Shown: piece by piece, positions 1-8,835 of the stretch | Layout of the letters: every line of letters begins with the position of its first letter | Position numbering within the stretch: the stretch's first letter is position 1 | Source of the DNA: a bacterium | GTDB taxonomy: Bacteria; UBP4; UBA4092; JAOAEQ01 | DNA: 64,000 nt | Direction of reading: 5' to 3' | NCBI GenBank assembly: GCA_026416715.1 | Contig: JAOAEQ010000014.1 | Span: 1 to 64,000 of the forward strand | The notes under the pieces: generated by a model | Databases searched by the model: none | What the model was told of the DNA's origin: nothing | The model's input: only the letters and a program-made list of their open reading frames with translations | Position numbers and translations under genes: made by a program

Positions 1-227
1 GGGATAGCAGCACCCACAAAATCTTGTGACTCAGTTTTTAAAACGATTTTACCCTGCTCTATTTCCAAATTATTGCTTAGTAGTACTGCTTTCGCCAGCA
101 ATTCGCTGTCAAAGCTGTTATATAACGACCGTTGTTTGCTGAAATAGAGCAATAGACTAAAGCTCACAATAACGATAAACAACACAAGTAGAAACCAGCC
201 GATAAGTTTTAATCGTAACGAATGCAT
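1..227 (-). CDS. Sensor histidine kinase, N-terminal part (cut by window edge)
   Basis: Reading the minus strand from an ATG at 227 gives an open frame to the window edge. It begins MHSLRLKLIGWFLLVLFIVI, a short basic stretch followed by a strong membrane segment at about residues 8-29, then an extracytoplasmic region. Only 75 residues are visible, so no kinase motif can be seen. The call rests on position: its start lies four bases after the stop of an OmpR-type response regulator, the usual order for a two-component operon. Family expectation is a membrane sensor that phosphorylates that regulator. The signal sensed cannot be told. A different membrane protein is possible but less likely. 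Confidence 0.7.
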   Translation of the reverse strand, partial: MHSLRLKLIGWFLLVLFIVIVSFSLLLYFSKQRSLYNSFDSELLAKAVLLSNNLEIEQGKIVLKTESQDFVGAAI

Positions 228-231
228 AGGT

Positions 232-903
232 TTATTCGCCTTTCAGCATATATCCTTCTCCGCGGATGGTGATAATCATTTTGTTTGGGAAATCTTTATC
301 AATTTTATTCCTCAGATGGTTTATATAAACATCAATGATATTGCTGGTAGATTCATCTTGCCAGTCATAAAGATGTTCCCAAAGCTGGGTTCGACTGACA
401 ATCTCATTCTGATGATATGCAAGATATTCCAATACCGCATATTCTTTCGGTTGCAAGATAATCTCTTTTGTATTTCGCCATACCTGATGCGATCGGGTAT
501 TGAGTTTCAAGTCGCCGATAGTTAATATCGGTTCTTTCTTTTGATATTCCCGACGGAGAAGTGCACGAAGCCGGGCAAGTAGTTCATCATAATGAAATGG
601 TTTGGTTAAATAATCATCGGCTCCGGCGTCAAGTCCTCTAACCTTTTCATCTGGCGCATCCCGCGCGGTTAAAACGAGAATATGGGTTTGAATTTTTTGT
701 CGACGTAATCTTTGCAGCAATGTTATTCCATCAAGTTTTGGTAACATTAAATCTAAAATAATAATGTCGTAAGGATTATTTTCTGCAAGAAATAAACCTT
801 CTTCGCCGTCATAAGCGACATCGACCGCAAAGGTTTCTTCTTCTAGTCCCTTTTTCAGGCTTTTCACTAAAGCTTTATTATCTTCAATCAAGAGAATGCG
901 CAT
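232..903 (-). CDS. OmpR/PhoB-family response regulator
   Basis: A DNA-binding response regulator of 223 residues, the normal length for this family. The receiver domain (about 1-115) shows the acidic pair E7-D8, the phospho-acceptor D51 in ILDLMLP, T79 and K101 in the LTKPF motif. A winged-helix trans-activation domain (about 127-221) follows, ending in the typical RGEGYML. It should be phosphorylated by the kinase encoded immediately downstream and act as a dimer on promoters. It reads away from the PLP lyase gene, with about 230 bases between them. CusR, TctD and MprA-like regulators look alike at this level, so the regulon is unknown. Confidence 0.95.
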   Translation of the reverse strand: MRILLIEDNKALVKSLKKGLEEETFAVDVAYDGEEGLFLAENNPYDIIILDLMLPKLDGITLLQRLRRQKIQTHILVLTARDAPDEKVRGLDAGADDYLTKPFHYDELLARLRALLRREYQKKEPILTIGDLKLNTRSHQVWRNTKEIILQPKEYAVLEYLAYHQNEIVSRTQLWEHLYDWQDESTSNIIDVYINHLRNKIDKDFPNKMIITIRGEGYMLKGE

Positions 904-1002
904 AATAATATCAATTAGTTTACTATAAGTCAGATTAATTTTAGATTAATTAGGAATAAATTATTTCGTCTGAATTAATTCAATGCTTATCATAAAATAA
1001 AA

Positions 1003-1110
1003 CGATAGTTTTACGCTATCGAATAAACCAAAGGGAACCACGCTTGCTGAGATGTAGGATACAATAGTTAGTATCTAGACCACTGAACCGTTTGATATAA
1101 TAACCACAAT
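1003..1110 (+). promoter_or_regulatory. Candidate structured leader resembling a degenerate TPP riboswitch
   Basis: The leader of the PLP lyase gene holds a hairpin CGATAG/CTATCG (1004-1020), then GGGAACC, the string CTGAGAT (1047-1053), a 6-bp hairpin GGATAC/GTATCT (1057-1076), AGACC (1077-1081) and GAACC (1085-1089). That order (CTGAGAT, optional hairpin, AGACC, GAACC) is the order in the core of TPP riboswitches. The usual 3' block GCGTAGGGAA and a clear P3 stem are missing. It may be a divergent aptamer, a decayed one, or chance. Confidence 0.25.
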
Positions 1111-1135
1111 TAAAATGTTAACGGAGGAAGCCATT

Positions 1136-2272
1136 ATGCACTTTGAAACCATCGCAATCCATCGTGGGCAGGAACCGGACGCGAAAACCGGTGCTGTGGT
1201 CGTTCCGATATATCAGACATCAAACTTCCAACTTGATGCTATTGGAAAAGATAGAGGATATGAATATTCTCGAACCGGGAACCCAACGCGCACCGCGTTA
1301 GAAACGTCCATAGCGGCGTTAGAGAACGGAACGTATGGATTAGCGTTTGCTTCCGGTATGGCAGCGATTAATGCCGTGATTCAACTTCTGCTTCCTGATT
1401 CACATCTGATTGTCTGTAATGATTTGTATGGCGGAACCTATCGGCTGCTAGAGAAAGTTTATAAACCTTGGGGTATATCGGTAACCTATGCCGACGGAAA
1501 TGATATTGATTCGTTTGCTCGTTCGATTCAAAAGAATACGAAAATGATTTGGCTCGAAACTCCGACCAATCCATTATTGAAAATAATTGATATAACGGCA
1601 GTAGCTAAAATTGCTAAGGAACATAATCTGCTTATCGTCGTTGATAATACGTTCGCGAGTCCATATTTCCAGCGACCGCTAGAACTCGGTGCAGATATCG
1701 TTGTCCATAGTACTACCAAGTATTTAGGCGGACATAGCGATATTATTGGCGGAGCAGTGGTAACGTCTAATGAAGAAGTATATCACGCGCTCAAGTTTTA
1801 TCAGAATGCTGCCGGAGCGGTTCCGGGACCATTTGATTGCTGGTTAGTTCTCCGTGGCATCAAAACTTTAGCGGTTCGTATGCGTGAACATGAACAGAAC
1901 GCTCTATATCTTGCAAAGGTTCTAGCGCAGCATCCGAAAGTAGAACAAGTCTATTATCCTGGATTACCGAATTCTCCGGACTATGCAATTGCAAAGAAAC
2001 AAATGACCGGATTCGGCGGAATGATTAGTTTCGAAATTAAAGGTGGATATAACGCCGTAGAACAATTCGTTTCGAAGCTTAAAATTTTTATTCTCGCAGA
2101 AAGTCTCGGTGGAGTAGAATCGCTGGTTTGCTATCCGCCGAAAATGACCCACGGGTCTCTATCCCGACAAGAACGGCTGAAACGAGGGATCAAAGATAAT
2201 TTGATTCGGCTGTCGGTAGGTATAGAAAACAAGTTAGATTTAGAAGAAGATTTAATGCACGCGTTGGGTTAA
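1136..2272 (+). CDS. Cys/Met-metabolism PLP-dependent enzyme (cystathionine gamma-synthase/lyase type)
   Basis: A fold-type I PLP enzyme of 378 residues handling cystathionine, O-acyl-homoserine or a related sulfur amino acid. Visible signatures are YSRTGNPTR near the N-terminus, the PLP lysine K195 in STTKYLGGHSD and the C-terminal AESLGGVESL...MTH block. I chose the ATG at 1136 over the in-frame ATG at 1115 because GGAGG at 1123-1127 sits eight bases before it and the N-terminus then matches family starts. Gamma-synthase, gamma-lyase, beta-lyase and O-acetylhomoserine sulfhydrylase cannot be told apart here. It stands alone, with a structured leader that suggests RNA-level control. Confidence 0.92.
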   Translation: MHFETIAIHRGQEPDAKTGAVVVPIYQTSNFQLDAIGKDRGYEYSRTGNPTRTALETSIAALENGTYGLAFASGMAAINAVIQLLLPDSHLIVCNDLYGGTYRLLEKVYKPWGISVTYADGNDIDSFARSIQKNTKMIWLETPTNPLLKIIDITAVAKIAKEHNLLIVVDNTFASPYFQRPLELGADIVVHSTTKYLGGHSDIIGGAVVTSNEEVYHALKFYQNAAGAVPGPFDCWLVLRGIKTLAVRMREHEQNALYLAKVLAQHPKVEQVYYPGLPNSPDYAIAKKQMTGFGGMISFEIKGGYNAVEQFVSKLKIFILAESLGGVESLVCYPPKMTHGSLSRQERLKRGIKDNLIRLSVGIENKLDLEEDLMHALG

Positions 2273-2381
2273 TAGCGGAAAAATCCCTTTTCAAAAGAAT
2301 ACATGCAATCGGACTGTTTGTCAGTTAGTTGTGGTTATTTATTATTGCCCACTGACTCCTAAATTGTAGGTAGGAAATCCT

Positions 2382-3329
2382 ATGCAATTAGCAGTGATTG
2401 CGATTGGCGGGAATTCGTTGATTCGTGACCCCTCTCATCTCGAAGTGTCCGACCAGTATGCAGCGGTCTGTGAGACTGCTAGACATATTGCGGAATTAGC
2501 TGAACGGGGCTATAATCCTATTATCACCCACGGCAATGGTCCGCAAGTCGGCTGGATATTGCGTCGGTCGGAAATTGCGTATGAAGTAGCTGGTTTACAT
2601 CGGGTTCCGTTAGTAAGTTGTAATGCTGATACGCAAGGTGCGCTCGGATACCAGATACAGCAGGCGATGGATAATGAATTTCATAGACGAGGATTGCACA
2701 AGCTATCCGCTACGATTGTTACGCAAATAATTGTCGCTCAAGATGACCCAGCGTTCACTAACCCGACTAAACCGATTGGCGAGTTTTATACCGAAGAGCA
2801 AGCGAATAAAATCCGGGTCGAACATCCGGATTGGACTTTAATGAACGATGCTGGCCGAGGATACCGCAGAGTTGTTCCTTCTCCGGAACCATTGGAAATA
2901 GTTGAACTGGAACTTATTGAACGGCTCGCGCGTGATGGATATTGTGTTGTCTGTGTTGGCGGGGGTGGGATTCCTGTCGTTCGCGAGAGCGACGGGAACC
3001 TCAAAGGACTCGATGCGGTTATTGATAAAGACTACGCTTCGAGCTTATTAGCATCAAAACTCCATGCGGATTTATTTATTATTTCGACCTCAGTTCCGTT
3101 AGTCTATTTGAATTATGGTAAATCGAACCAACAAGCGTTAAATCGGGTTACCGTTGCTGAAATGAAACAATATATCAAAGAGAACCAGTTTGCGCCTGGT
3201 AGTATGCTTCCGAAAGTTCAGGCAGTAATTCGTTTCTTAGAACAGGGTGGTCGAGAAGCAATTATCACCAATCCTGAATCGTTAGCCGATGCCGTAGACG
3301 GAAAAGCCGGAACCCATATCGTTCCATAA
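2382..3329 (+). CDS. arcC: Carbamate kinase
   Basis: Carbamate kinase interconverts carbamoyl phosphate plus ADP with carbamate plus ATP, usually at the end of arginine deiminase or purine fermentation. The 315-residue protein has the amino-acid kinase start IAIGGNSLI, then THGNGPQVG, VVCVGGGGIPVV and the C-terminal GKAGTHIVP, all typical of this family, at the usual length. Neither arginine deiminase nor ornithine carbamoyltransferase lies nearby, so the source of carbamoyl phosphate is not shown. It follows the PLP lyase by about 110 bases and may have its own promoter. Cytoplasmic. Confidence 0.95.
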   Translation: MQLAVIAIGGNSLIRDPSHLEVSDQYAAVCETARHIAELAERGYNPIITHGNGPQVGWILRRSEIAYEVAGLHRVPLVSCNADTQGALGYQIQQAMDNEFHRRGLHKLSATIVTQIIVAQDDPAFTNPTKPIGEFYTEEQANKIRVEHPDWTLMNDAGRGYRRVVPSPEPLEIVELELIERLARDGYCVVCVGGGGIPVVRESDGNLKGLDAVIDKDYASSLLASKLHADLFIISTSVPLVYLNYGKSNQQALNRVTVAEMKQYIKENQFAPGSMLPKVQAVIRFLEQGGREAIITNPESLADAVDGKAGTHIVP

Positions 3330-3428
3330 CGATTATGCCAGATGAGCAAACGTAAATGTTAATCAATCTTAAATGTCCGCTCCGTCTACGTTGTTAATAT
3401 CAATGTTCATTTCACGGGGAAATTTAAA

Positions 3429-4082
3429 ATGCAGAAGAAAACAATAAATTTACTATTGTGGGTTATCCCTGTTTGCATGATAGGTATGATTGTTGTAGGA
3501 CTTGTTGGCATTTTTTATTATCTGACGCATCCGAAACCGATTATGAATTTTCATAAACCTACACCTTATACAATGTCTGAAGATGAAATAGCTGAATTTA
3601 AAAAAGTAGAAACTTTGATGGCATCCGATTCCACAAGGTATTGTGAAGCGGATTTTAATGGTGATGGAATTCTCGACCGCGCTTATGCAAACGGTTTGGA
3701 TACAGAAATTATATTCAGTATCGGAACCGATAAAGAAAAAAAAGCTCGTCGTATGCAACTTGGAACCTCTGGATTTACCTGCATTGCCTGCGCAGATATG
3801 AATCAGGATGGTAAAATCGACCTAATTCTTGGTGACCCCGGAGATAATAGAATTGATATTTTATATAACGATGGAAAGGGAAATTTTGCATTTAGTTTTA
3901 CATTGAGAAAACGCAGCGATAGAATAGGGTTAGGACATCAAGGGACGATATTTATTGTTAAAGATATTAACCAAGATAATTTACCTGATATTATATACAA
4001 GTCGTACTCTGATGATTATTATGCTTGCATAAACCGTGGTGCTACGGAAAAGCTTTCTATTTTAACTCCAAAACTGAAATAA
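3429..4082 (+). CDS. Membrane-anchored FG-GAP/VCBS-type repeat protein, function unknown
   Basis: A 217-residue protein with one N-terminal membrane anchor (about 8-32) and an exported body. Three calcium-loop-like motifs are spaced along the body: DFNGDGILDRAY, DMNQDGKIDLILGD and DINQDNLPDIIY. These match the DxNxDGxxD loops of FG-GAP/VCBS beta-propeller blades, though three blades are too few for a complete propeller. Such modules usually bind Ca2+ and ligands or partners outside the cell. No enzymatic motif is seen. It stands alone between carbamate kinase and a 500-base region without genes. The specific role is unknown. Confidence 0.7.
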   Translation: MQKKTINLLLWVIPVCMIGMIVVGLVGIFYYLTHPKPIMNFHKPTPYTMSEDEIAEFKKVETLMASDSTRYCEADFNGDGILDRAYANGLDTEIIFSIGTDKEKKARRMQLGTSGFTCIACADMNQDGKIDLILGDPGDNRIDILYNDGKGNFAFSFTLRKRSDRIGLGHQGTIFIVKDINQDNLPDIIYKSYSDDYYACINRGATEKLSILTPKLK

Positions 4083-4599
4083 AACCTGATAAATCAAAAT
4101 ATCCCCACCTCAGCTCAAAAGCTGGCTCGAAAAAGCAATGCTTGGCAAATCAATCCTATACATGATGAAATTTACTTGGAGTCTAACGGAGTCAAAATGA
4201 GTGCGTCCGAGGAGGAGAGTGGGTATTGCTTTGAGCAATTCCCACTCTCCTCCGCTTGTTATCCGAATTCTATATTTAAATACATAGTTGATAAATATAG
4301 AGCTATACATAAAATCGGTCGGTTTACAAGAAAATACGATTTTTTTGAATCCGATTATTTCCTTTTGCGTCTTTATATAGCCAACTGCGAATATTTTTGC
4401 ACACTTTTACATAAAAAATGTAACCAAAATGTGCCATTTTTTCATATTAGGTTGATAGGGTAACTGAGACTCTCTGCTCCTTACAACCATAACCCTAACA
4501 AAAACAACACTGGATGAAATAATACCGATTTAGTCCTGTTTTGGCATAAGTTATGCATTTTTTTTAATAAGGTTTTTATATAGAAAGTAGGTGGATTTT
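4083..4599. other. Long intergenic region
   Basis: About 500 bases without a convincing gene. It contains the long hairpin at 4211-4253 and an AT-rich stretch running to the next start codon. A possible 95-codon frame on the plus strand (4176-4463) has no ribosome binding site, runs through the hairpin and has a composition unlike the neighbours, so I do not count it as a gene. Confidence 0.7.
4211..4253. repeat. Long intergenic hairpin, GGAG...CTCC family, copy 1
   Basis: Arms GGAGGAGAGTGGG (4211-4223) and its exact complement (4241-4253), then one T/T mismatch, then ATTGC/GCAAT around a five-base loop. The total is 18 paired bases. There is no T-run on either side, so it does not look like an intrinsic terminator. 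It shares GGAG...CTCC ends with four other hairpins in this window. Confidence 0.8.
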
Positions 4600-4857
4600 A
4601 TGGCAAAAACTAAACCAACAACTTCTACTTCTTCTACTACCCCAGCTCGGAAAAAAGGACGAGCGTTTAAACGGAATAAGGTTATTCGGAAAGAGGAATT
4701 TATTCCGTATTCTGATTTAGCTGACGAAACGGAAAATGAAGAAGCGATTAACTGGTATCAGGATGAAGATGCGTATCGCCGAATTTCGTCTATCCGCCCG
4801 CAACGTGATTGGGATGAAGAAGATGGATTGAATATCTGGTGGAACTGGGGAAATTAA
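4600..4857 (+). CDS. Small charged protein of unknown function
   Basis: An 85-residue protein. The first third is Thr/Ser- and Lys/Arg-rich (ARKKGRAFKRNK) and looks disordered; the remainder is acidic and aromatic, ending in DGLNIWWNWGN. The ATG at 4600 is preferred to an upstream in-frame GTG at 4591, because AGGTGG at 4589-4594 is the ribosome binding site for it. A clear intrinsic terminator follows, which supports a real, separately transcribed gene. No known domain is recognised. A basic head and an acidic tryptophan-rich tail could suit a nucleic-acid or protein partner, but this is only inference. Confidence 0.7.
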   Translation: MAKTKPTTSTSSTTPARKKGRAFKRNKVIRKEEFIPYSDLADETENEEAINWYQDEDAYRRISSIRPQRDWDEEDGLNIWWNWGN

Positions 4858-4888
4858 CCGGTTCATTTTCTATTTCTTTACTGTCCGC

Positions 4889-4930
4889 AACCGGAGTTCT
4901 GGTCTTGAATCAGAACCTCCGGTTTTTTTA
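4889..4930 (+). terminator. Intrinsic terminator
   Basis: Arms AACCGGAGTTCTG (4889-4901) and CAGAACCTCCGGTT (4911-4924) with one bulged base, followed by a run of T. It closes the transcript of the small charged protein. Confidence 0.9.
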
Positions 4931-5040
4931 TTCCTTTTATTTCAAGCAGGTAGAGCACAGCTTTCTCCCGATAAAATAAAGGATAGAGCAAGCCTGTTTT
5001 AACCTTTGCACTTTGTAAGTTAACCCTCCTCTTGTCTGCG

Positions 5041-5049
5041 TGATATAAT
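5041..5049 (+). promoter_or_regulatory. Extended -10 promoter
   Basis: TGATATAAT, a perfect extended -10 element, lies about 45 bases before the flavoprotein start. The -35 region is poor, which is normal for extended -10 promoters. Confidence 0.5.
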
Positions 5050-5095
5050 ATTTTGTAACGATATCTAATTAGGATTTATCATAGGAGCAATGGAT

Positions 5096-6463
5096 ATGAA
5101 ATATATCACTGAAAAAAAGCGAAAGATACCGGTAGTTGAAGAAGTAGATGTTCTCATAGTCGGCGGAGGAACCGCTGGTGCAGTTGCAGGCATCGCTGCT
5201 GGTAGGATGAAAGTTAACACTTTGATTATCGAACAGTTTGGGTTCCTCGGCGGAACCCAAACTGGTGCGTTAGTCACCCCGATGATGCATAATCAAGTTA
5301 ACGGAGTTCAACTCAATCCTGGGATTGGGATGGAAATAATGGATCGGCTTAAACTAACCGGAGATACTGGCGGGGATAATAACGGCCGGTTTAATGCGGA
5401 AATGCTGAAATACGTCCTAGATGATTTCGTGACTGAAGCTAACGTTCAAGTTCGATTTCATACTTTTGCGTCAGATGCGATTGTTGAAAACGGCAAAATT
5501 AAAGGAGTAGTTGTTGAGAGCAAATCCGGTCGACAAGCGATTGTAGCGAAACAGGTGGTTGACTGTACTGGCGATGCGGATATTGCGGTTCGTGCCGGCG
5601 TTCCCTATTCTGCTGGGCGTGAAGAAGATGGGATGAATCAAGCGATGTCGCTTCGTTTTCATCTTGGGAATATTAATCTCGTTAAATTCTGTGAGTTTCT
5701 CAACAAAATTGCACCGGATAGAGCGTTCGAACAACAGCCGACCCATCTGCATACCGCATCTGTCTGGGGAACGAATTGGGCGTTAGTCCCCTATTTCGAA
5801 CGCGGGGTTCAAGAAGGAATCCTCGAACGGAGCGATGGCGATTATTTCCAGTTATTCTCGGTTCCAGGACGACCGAACGAACTTGCGTTCAACTGTCCGC
5901 GAATCAGCCAACGGGTTAAAGGATATGATGTAACTGATTTAACCTATGCACAAATTGAAGGACGTAAGAAAATCCGACGGTTGCTAGCGTTTATGAAGAA
6001 ATATTTTCCCGGATTTGAAAATGCCTATATCGTGTTCACGGCACCGATGGTTGGCGTTCGAGAAAGCCGGAGAATTAAAGGGGAATATTTGTTAACCATA
6101 GACGATATTGTTAACGCACGAAAATTCCCTGACCCGGTTGCGAGAAATAATTATCCGGTTGATATCCATAATCCGAAAGGGTCGGGTACGAAATTCCATT
6201 ATCAGCTGCAACCGAACCAGTATCATGAGGTGCCCTATCGCTGTCTTGTTCCGTTAAAAATCGATAATTTATTAGTTGCTGGACGATGTATTTCCGCAAC
6301 ATTTGAAGCGCAATCATCTATTCGGATTCAATCGAACTGCTATGCGTTCGGAGAAGCAGCCGGTATTGCCGCAGCACTCTGTGTGAAGAAAAGAACTACA
6401 CCTCGAACATTGGAATATAAATATCTGAAAAAGTATCTACCGAAACCAAACTTAAAGCCGTAG
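5096..6463 (+). CDS. FAD-dependent oxidoreductase (FAD_oxidored, PF12831 type)
   Basis: A 455-residue flavoprotein. The Rossmann FAD motif VLIVGGGTAGAVAGIAAGR lies near residues 20-38, LGGTQTGALVTPM follows, and the C-terminal LLVAGRCISATFEAQSSIR/GEAAGIAAAL is the second FAD contact typical of this family. Such proteins are often found with sugar-degrading gene sets, but their substrates are mostly unknown. I chose the ATG at 5096, not 5090, because AGGAG (5083-5087) sits only two bases before the latter. It reads in line with a second flavoprotein about 100 bases downstream. Cytoplasmic, no signal peptide. Confidence 0.88.
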   Translation: MKYITEKKRKIPVVEEVDVLIVGGGTAGAVAGIAAGRMKVNTLIIEQFGFLGGTQTGALVTPMMHNQVNGVQLNPGIGMEIMDRLKLTGDTGGDNNGRFNAEMLKYVLDDFVTEANVQVRFHTFASDAIVENGKIKGVVVESKSGRQAIVAKQVVDCTGDADIAVRAGVPYSAGREEDGMNQAMSLRFHLGNINLVKFCEFLNKIAPDRAFEQQPTHLHTASVWGTNWALVPYFERGVQEGILERSDGDYFQLFSVPGRPNELAFNCPRISQRVKGYDVTDLTYAQIEGRKKIRRLLAFMKKYFPGFENAYIVFTAPMVGVRESRRIKGEYLLTIDDIVNARKFPDPVARNNYPVDIHNPKGSGTKFHYQLQPNQYHEVPYRCLVPLKIDNLLVAGRCISATFEAQSSIRIQSNCYAFGEAAGIAAALCVKKRTTPRTLEYKYLKKYLPKPNLKP

Positions 6464-6571
6464 GAAACAGTGGTCAGTAGTCAGTAAACAGGATACGTAT
6501 CAAGAACATTGAATATTCAATATTCATTTTCAATTGAAAACTGCTCATTGAACATTTAGTATTGAGTTCAT

Positions 6572-7726
6572 ATGTTGTATGACGTAATCGTCGTCGGGCT
6601 TGGACCCGCAGGGGCAACTGCGTCCTATGCGCTGAGTCGAGCGGGACATAAGGTTCTGGCGTTTGATAAACAGCATTTGCCGAGATATAAACCCTGTGCC
6701 GGCGGATTATCATTAAAAATCGAAAAAGTCTTACCTTTCGCTGACTGGTATAATTTGATTGAAACCACCGTATATGACCTTATCCTGTCTTATAAAGAAG
6801 AGGATATTCAACGATTCCATTCCGAGCAACCGATTGCGTTTCTCATTGACCGGCGCAAATTTGATTATTATCTGGTTCAAAAAGCGCTTGACGCAGGAAC
6901 GGAAATCCATCCTGCAGAACCGATACGCACGGTTAGCGAAGATTCCGATAAAGTCGTAGTAACCACACCTATTCGCAGTTATCAAGCGCGATATTTAATC
7001 GGAGCTGATGGCGCTAAAAGCATCGTTGCCCGCAGTCTACCAGTGTTCCAAAAGAATAACCCGCAATATTGGATTGGATTAACCACGGAACTCGACTCGC
7101 AATATCTCCGGATGCAAGACCACCATGCAACGGAAGCAATTTATATCCATTTCGGAACCATCCCTCGAGGATACGGTTGGTCTTTCCCGAAAAAGACTCA
7201 ATGGAGTATTGGAATCGCTGGCGACCGTGATAAACTTAAACCTGCTCGAGCTTATTTTACTCAGTTTATTCAATCTCAGGTGGTGGTTAAAGATTTCAAA
7301 CCGGATAACACGTCTGTTCATCTCATTCCGCTCTATCAAGAAGATAATATTTCACGATGGAGTTCACGAACGATATTAGTCGGGGATGCCGCAGCGGTTG
7401 TTGACCCATTTCTCGGTGAAGGAATTTATTATGCGATACAAAGCGGACACCTCGCAGCGCAAACGCTCCATGCAATCTTATCTGGTCAATCCGAATCGTT
7501 AGCAGAATATGAAACCAGGGTGCGGAGTGAAATTGGAAAAGAACTGCGAATAGCGCAATGGATTGCAAACGCAGTATATCGGGTTCCTGCGTTAAGTTAT
7601 CATTTATTTAAATCGAATCCGACCTTTTTTGAGTTATATCGTTCCGTGCTTTCCGGACAAACAAGTTATTCGGATTTAGTATCAGCGATAAAAATTAAAG
7701 TAGAATCGCTGTTTCCTGGTATATAA
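6572..7726 (+). CDS. Geranylgeranyl-reductase-family FAD oxidoreductase
   Basis: A 384-residue flavoprotein of the geranylgeranyl reductase family. It shows the N-terminal VVGLGPAGATASYALSRAG, then LPRYKPCAGG (family PRxKxCxG motif), IGADGAKS and the C-terminal LVGDAAAVVDPFLGEGIYYA. Family members saturate isoprenoid side chains of quinones, lipids or chlorophyll, usually taking electrons from ferredoxin or NADPH. A small ferredoxin gene follows after 166 bases and is a credible electron donor. Here the substrate may be a menaquinone tail or polyprenol, which is inference. Its length is normal. Confidence 0.88.
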   Translation: MLYDVIVVGLGPAGATASYALSRAGHKVLAFDKQHLPRYKPCAGGLSLKIEKVLPFADWYNLIETTVYDLILSYKEEDIQRFHSEQPIAFLIDRRKFDYYLVQKALDAGTEIHPAEPIRTVSEDSDKVVVTTPIRSYQARYLIGADGAKSIVARSLPVFQKNNPQYWIGLTTELDSQYLRMQDHHATEAIYIHFGTIPRGYGWSFPKKTQWSIGIAGDRDKLKPARAYFTQFIQSQVVVKDFKPDNTSVHLIPLYQEDNISRWSSRTILVGDAAAVVDPFLGEGIYYAIQSGHLAAQTLHAILSGQSESLAEYETRVRSEIGKELRIAQWIANAVYRVPALSYHLFKSNPTFFELYRSVLSGQTSYSDLVSAIKIKVESLFPGI

Positions 7727-7736
7727 TATATAGGGT

Positions 7737-7754
7737 AAATTCGAATATCGCAAA
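7737..7754 (+). repeat. Dispersed AAATnCGAATATCG motif, copy 1
   Basis: AAATTCGAATATCGCAAA lies 10 bases after a stop codon. Similar strings occur at 30334 and 56322, also soon after stop codons. The origin is unknown. Confidence 0.35.
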
Positions 7755-7892
7755 CGATTATAGTCTTGACCACGTAGAAGAACGAAACAGTCGCAGAGAT
7801 TCACTTTATAAAATGAATCAACATAATCTGCGATTTTTGCGTGTTCTGCGGTTAGGTTTATACCGGATTTGATTTTGAAAGGAGGGTAGACA

Positions 7893-8078
7893 ATGGTCGT
7901 TAACATAGATGAATCTCAATGTACCGGATGTGGACTATGCGAACAGATTTGCGTAACAGTATTTGTAATGGGTGATGACGGATTAGCCCATGTGCTAAAA
8001 CAGCCGGATGCCAGTGAAGAAGCAGCGGTAAAAGACGCGGTTGCTAGCTGTCCAGTAACTTGTATTAGGTCGGAATAA
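7893..8078 (+). CDS. Ferredoxin, single [4Fe-4S] type
   Basis: A 61-residue ferredoxin with C10-x2-C13-x2-C16-x3-C20 and C53-P near the C-terminus. C10, C13, C16 and C53 should hold one [4Fe-4S] cluster; C20 and C57 could form a disulfide, as in Pyrococcus- and Desulfovibrio-type single-cluster ferredoxins. The ribosome binding site AAAGGAGGG is strong. It follows a geranylgeranyl-reductase-family gene and probably feeds it electrons, although that partnership is inferred from position. A terminator follows at 8111-8155. Confidence 0.95.
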   Translation: MVVNIDESQCTGCGLCEQICVTVFVMGDDGLAHVLKQPDASEEAAVKDAVASCPVTCIRSE

Positions 8079-8110
8079 CCGCTAGATAAAACTATTCCAA
8101 TAATTATAAT

Positions 8111-8155
8111 AAATGCTAGGAATAAATAATTTTATTTGTTTCTAGCATTTTCTTT
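8111..8155. terminator. Bidirectional intrinsic terminator
   Basis: Arms of 17 bases (8111-8127 and 8134-8150) pair with two G/T wobbles. T-rich sequence flanks them on both strands. It separates the convergent ferredoxin and TVP38-family genes. Confidence 0.85.
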
Positions 8156-8163
8156 TTATAACG

Positions 8164-8835
8164 CTATGATTGGAATAAAGTCCAGCCCTGTTTTCTTTTC
8201 TGATTTAGATAACTTAAAGCGACAATCAGGAAAAGAATCCAGAGTAGGATGGGAATCCAAAATTGCGGTGACTTGGGTGTGGTAATCGCTGCTGTAACTG
8301 CAACGAGAAATAAGGTCCCTGGAATTAAACCGAGCGCAGTGCCGAATGTGAAATCCCAGAATCGAATTTTGGATAATCCGGCAGCGAAATTTACCGCATA
8401 AAAAGACGGGATAATAACCGGGACAAGCCGTAATATCAGGATAACCCAAAATCCATGGGTTGCAACTTTCTCATCAAACTGTGTCATTCTACCGGGAATG
8501 AACCTGATTACTGCTTCTCTACCGAGTTTACGCGCTAATCCGAACGCAAACATCGCACTAAACGTCGCACCGAGTGTTGCATAAATCGTTCCCCAGAAGA
8601 TGCCGAATAATAACCCTGCAACGATAGTCAGGATGGTTCCGGGGAATAAGGTCAATGGTCGAATCGTGGAAATTAGCAGGAACATGATTGGCGACCAAAT
8701 ACCGAACGAAGCGATATATTTCTGGAGAGAGGTAACATTAAAATAGTTGCTTAATCCGGTCGCTCGGAATAAAATGACCAGCAGAACTAGTCCCAGAATT
8801 AGCAAAATAAGTTTCGTTATCGCTCGTTTATCCAT
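8164..8835 (-). CDS. TVP38/TMEM64 (VTT, DedA-like) family membrane protein
   Basis: A 223-residue inner-membrane protein with about six hydrophobic segments. The VTT-domain landmarks FLLISTIRPLTLFPGT, GLLFGIFWGTIYATLGA and RLVPVIIPSFYAVNFAAG match the family. Members are thought to be lipid scramblases or envelope-homeostasis proteins, but the substrate is unknown. The ATG at 8835 is preferred over the TTG three bases upstream. It converges on the ferredoxin gene and is separated from it by a terminator. No neighbour hints at a specific pathway. Confidence 0.92.
   Translation of the reverse strand: MDKRAITKLILLILGLVLLVILFRATGLSNYFNVTSLQKYIASFGIWSPIMFLLISTIRPLTLFPGTILTIVAGLLFGIFWGTIYATLGATFSAMFAFGLARKLGREAVIRFIPGRMTQFDEKVATHGFWVILILRLVPVIIPSFYAVNFAAGLSKIRFWDFTFGTALGLIPGTLFLVAVTAAITTPKSPQFWIPILLWILFLIVALSYLNQKRKQGWTLFQS

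Noticed and set aside
4176-4463. A 95-codon plus-strand frame
   Set aside because: It runs through the 18-bp hairpin, has no ribosome site and no coherent domain, and its codon use is unlike its neighbours.
6470-6571. Low-complexity AT-rich sequence before the geranylgeranyl-reductase-like gene
   Set aside because: It has short AATATTCAATATTC repeats only; no gene, and no element supported.
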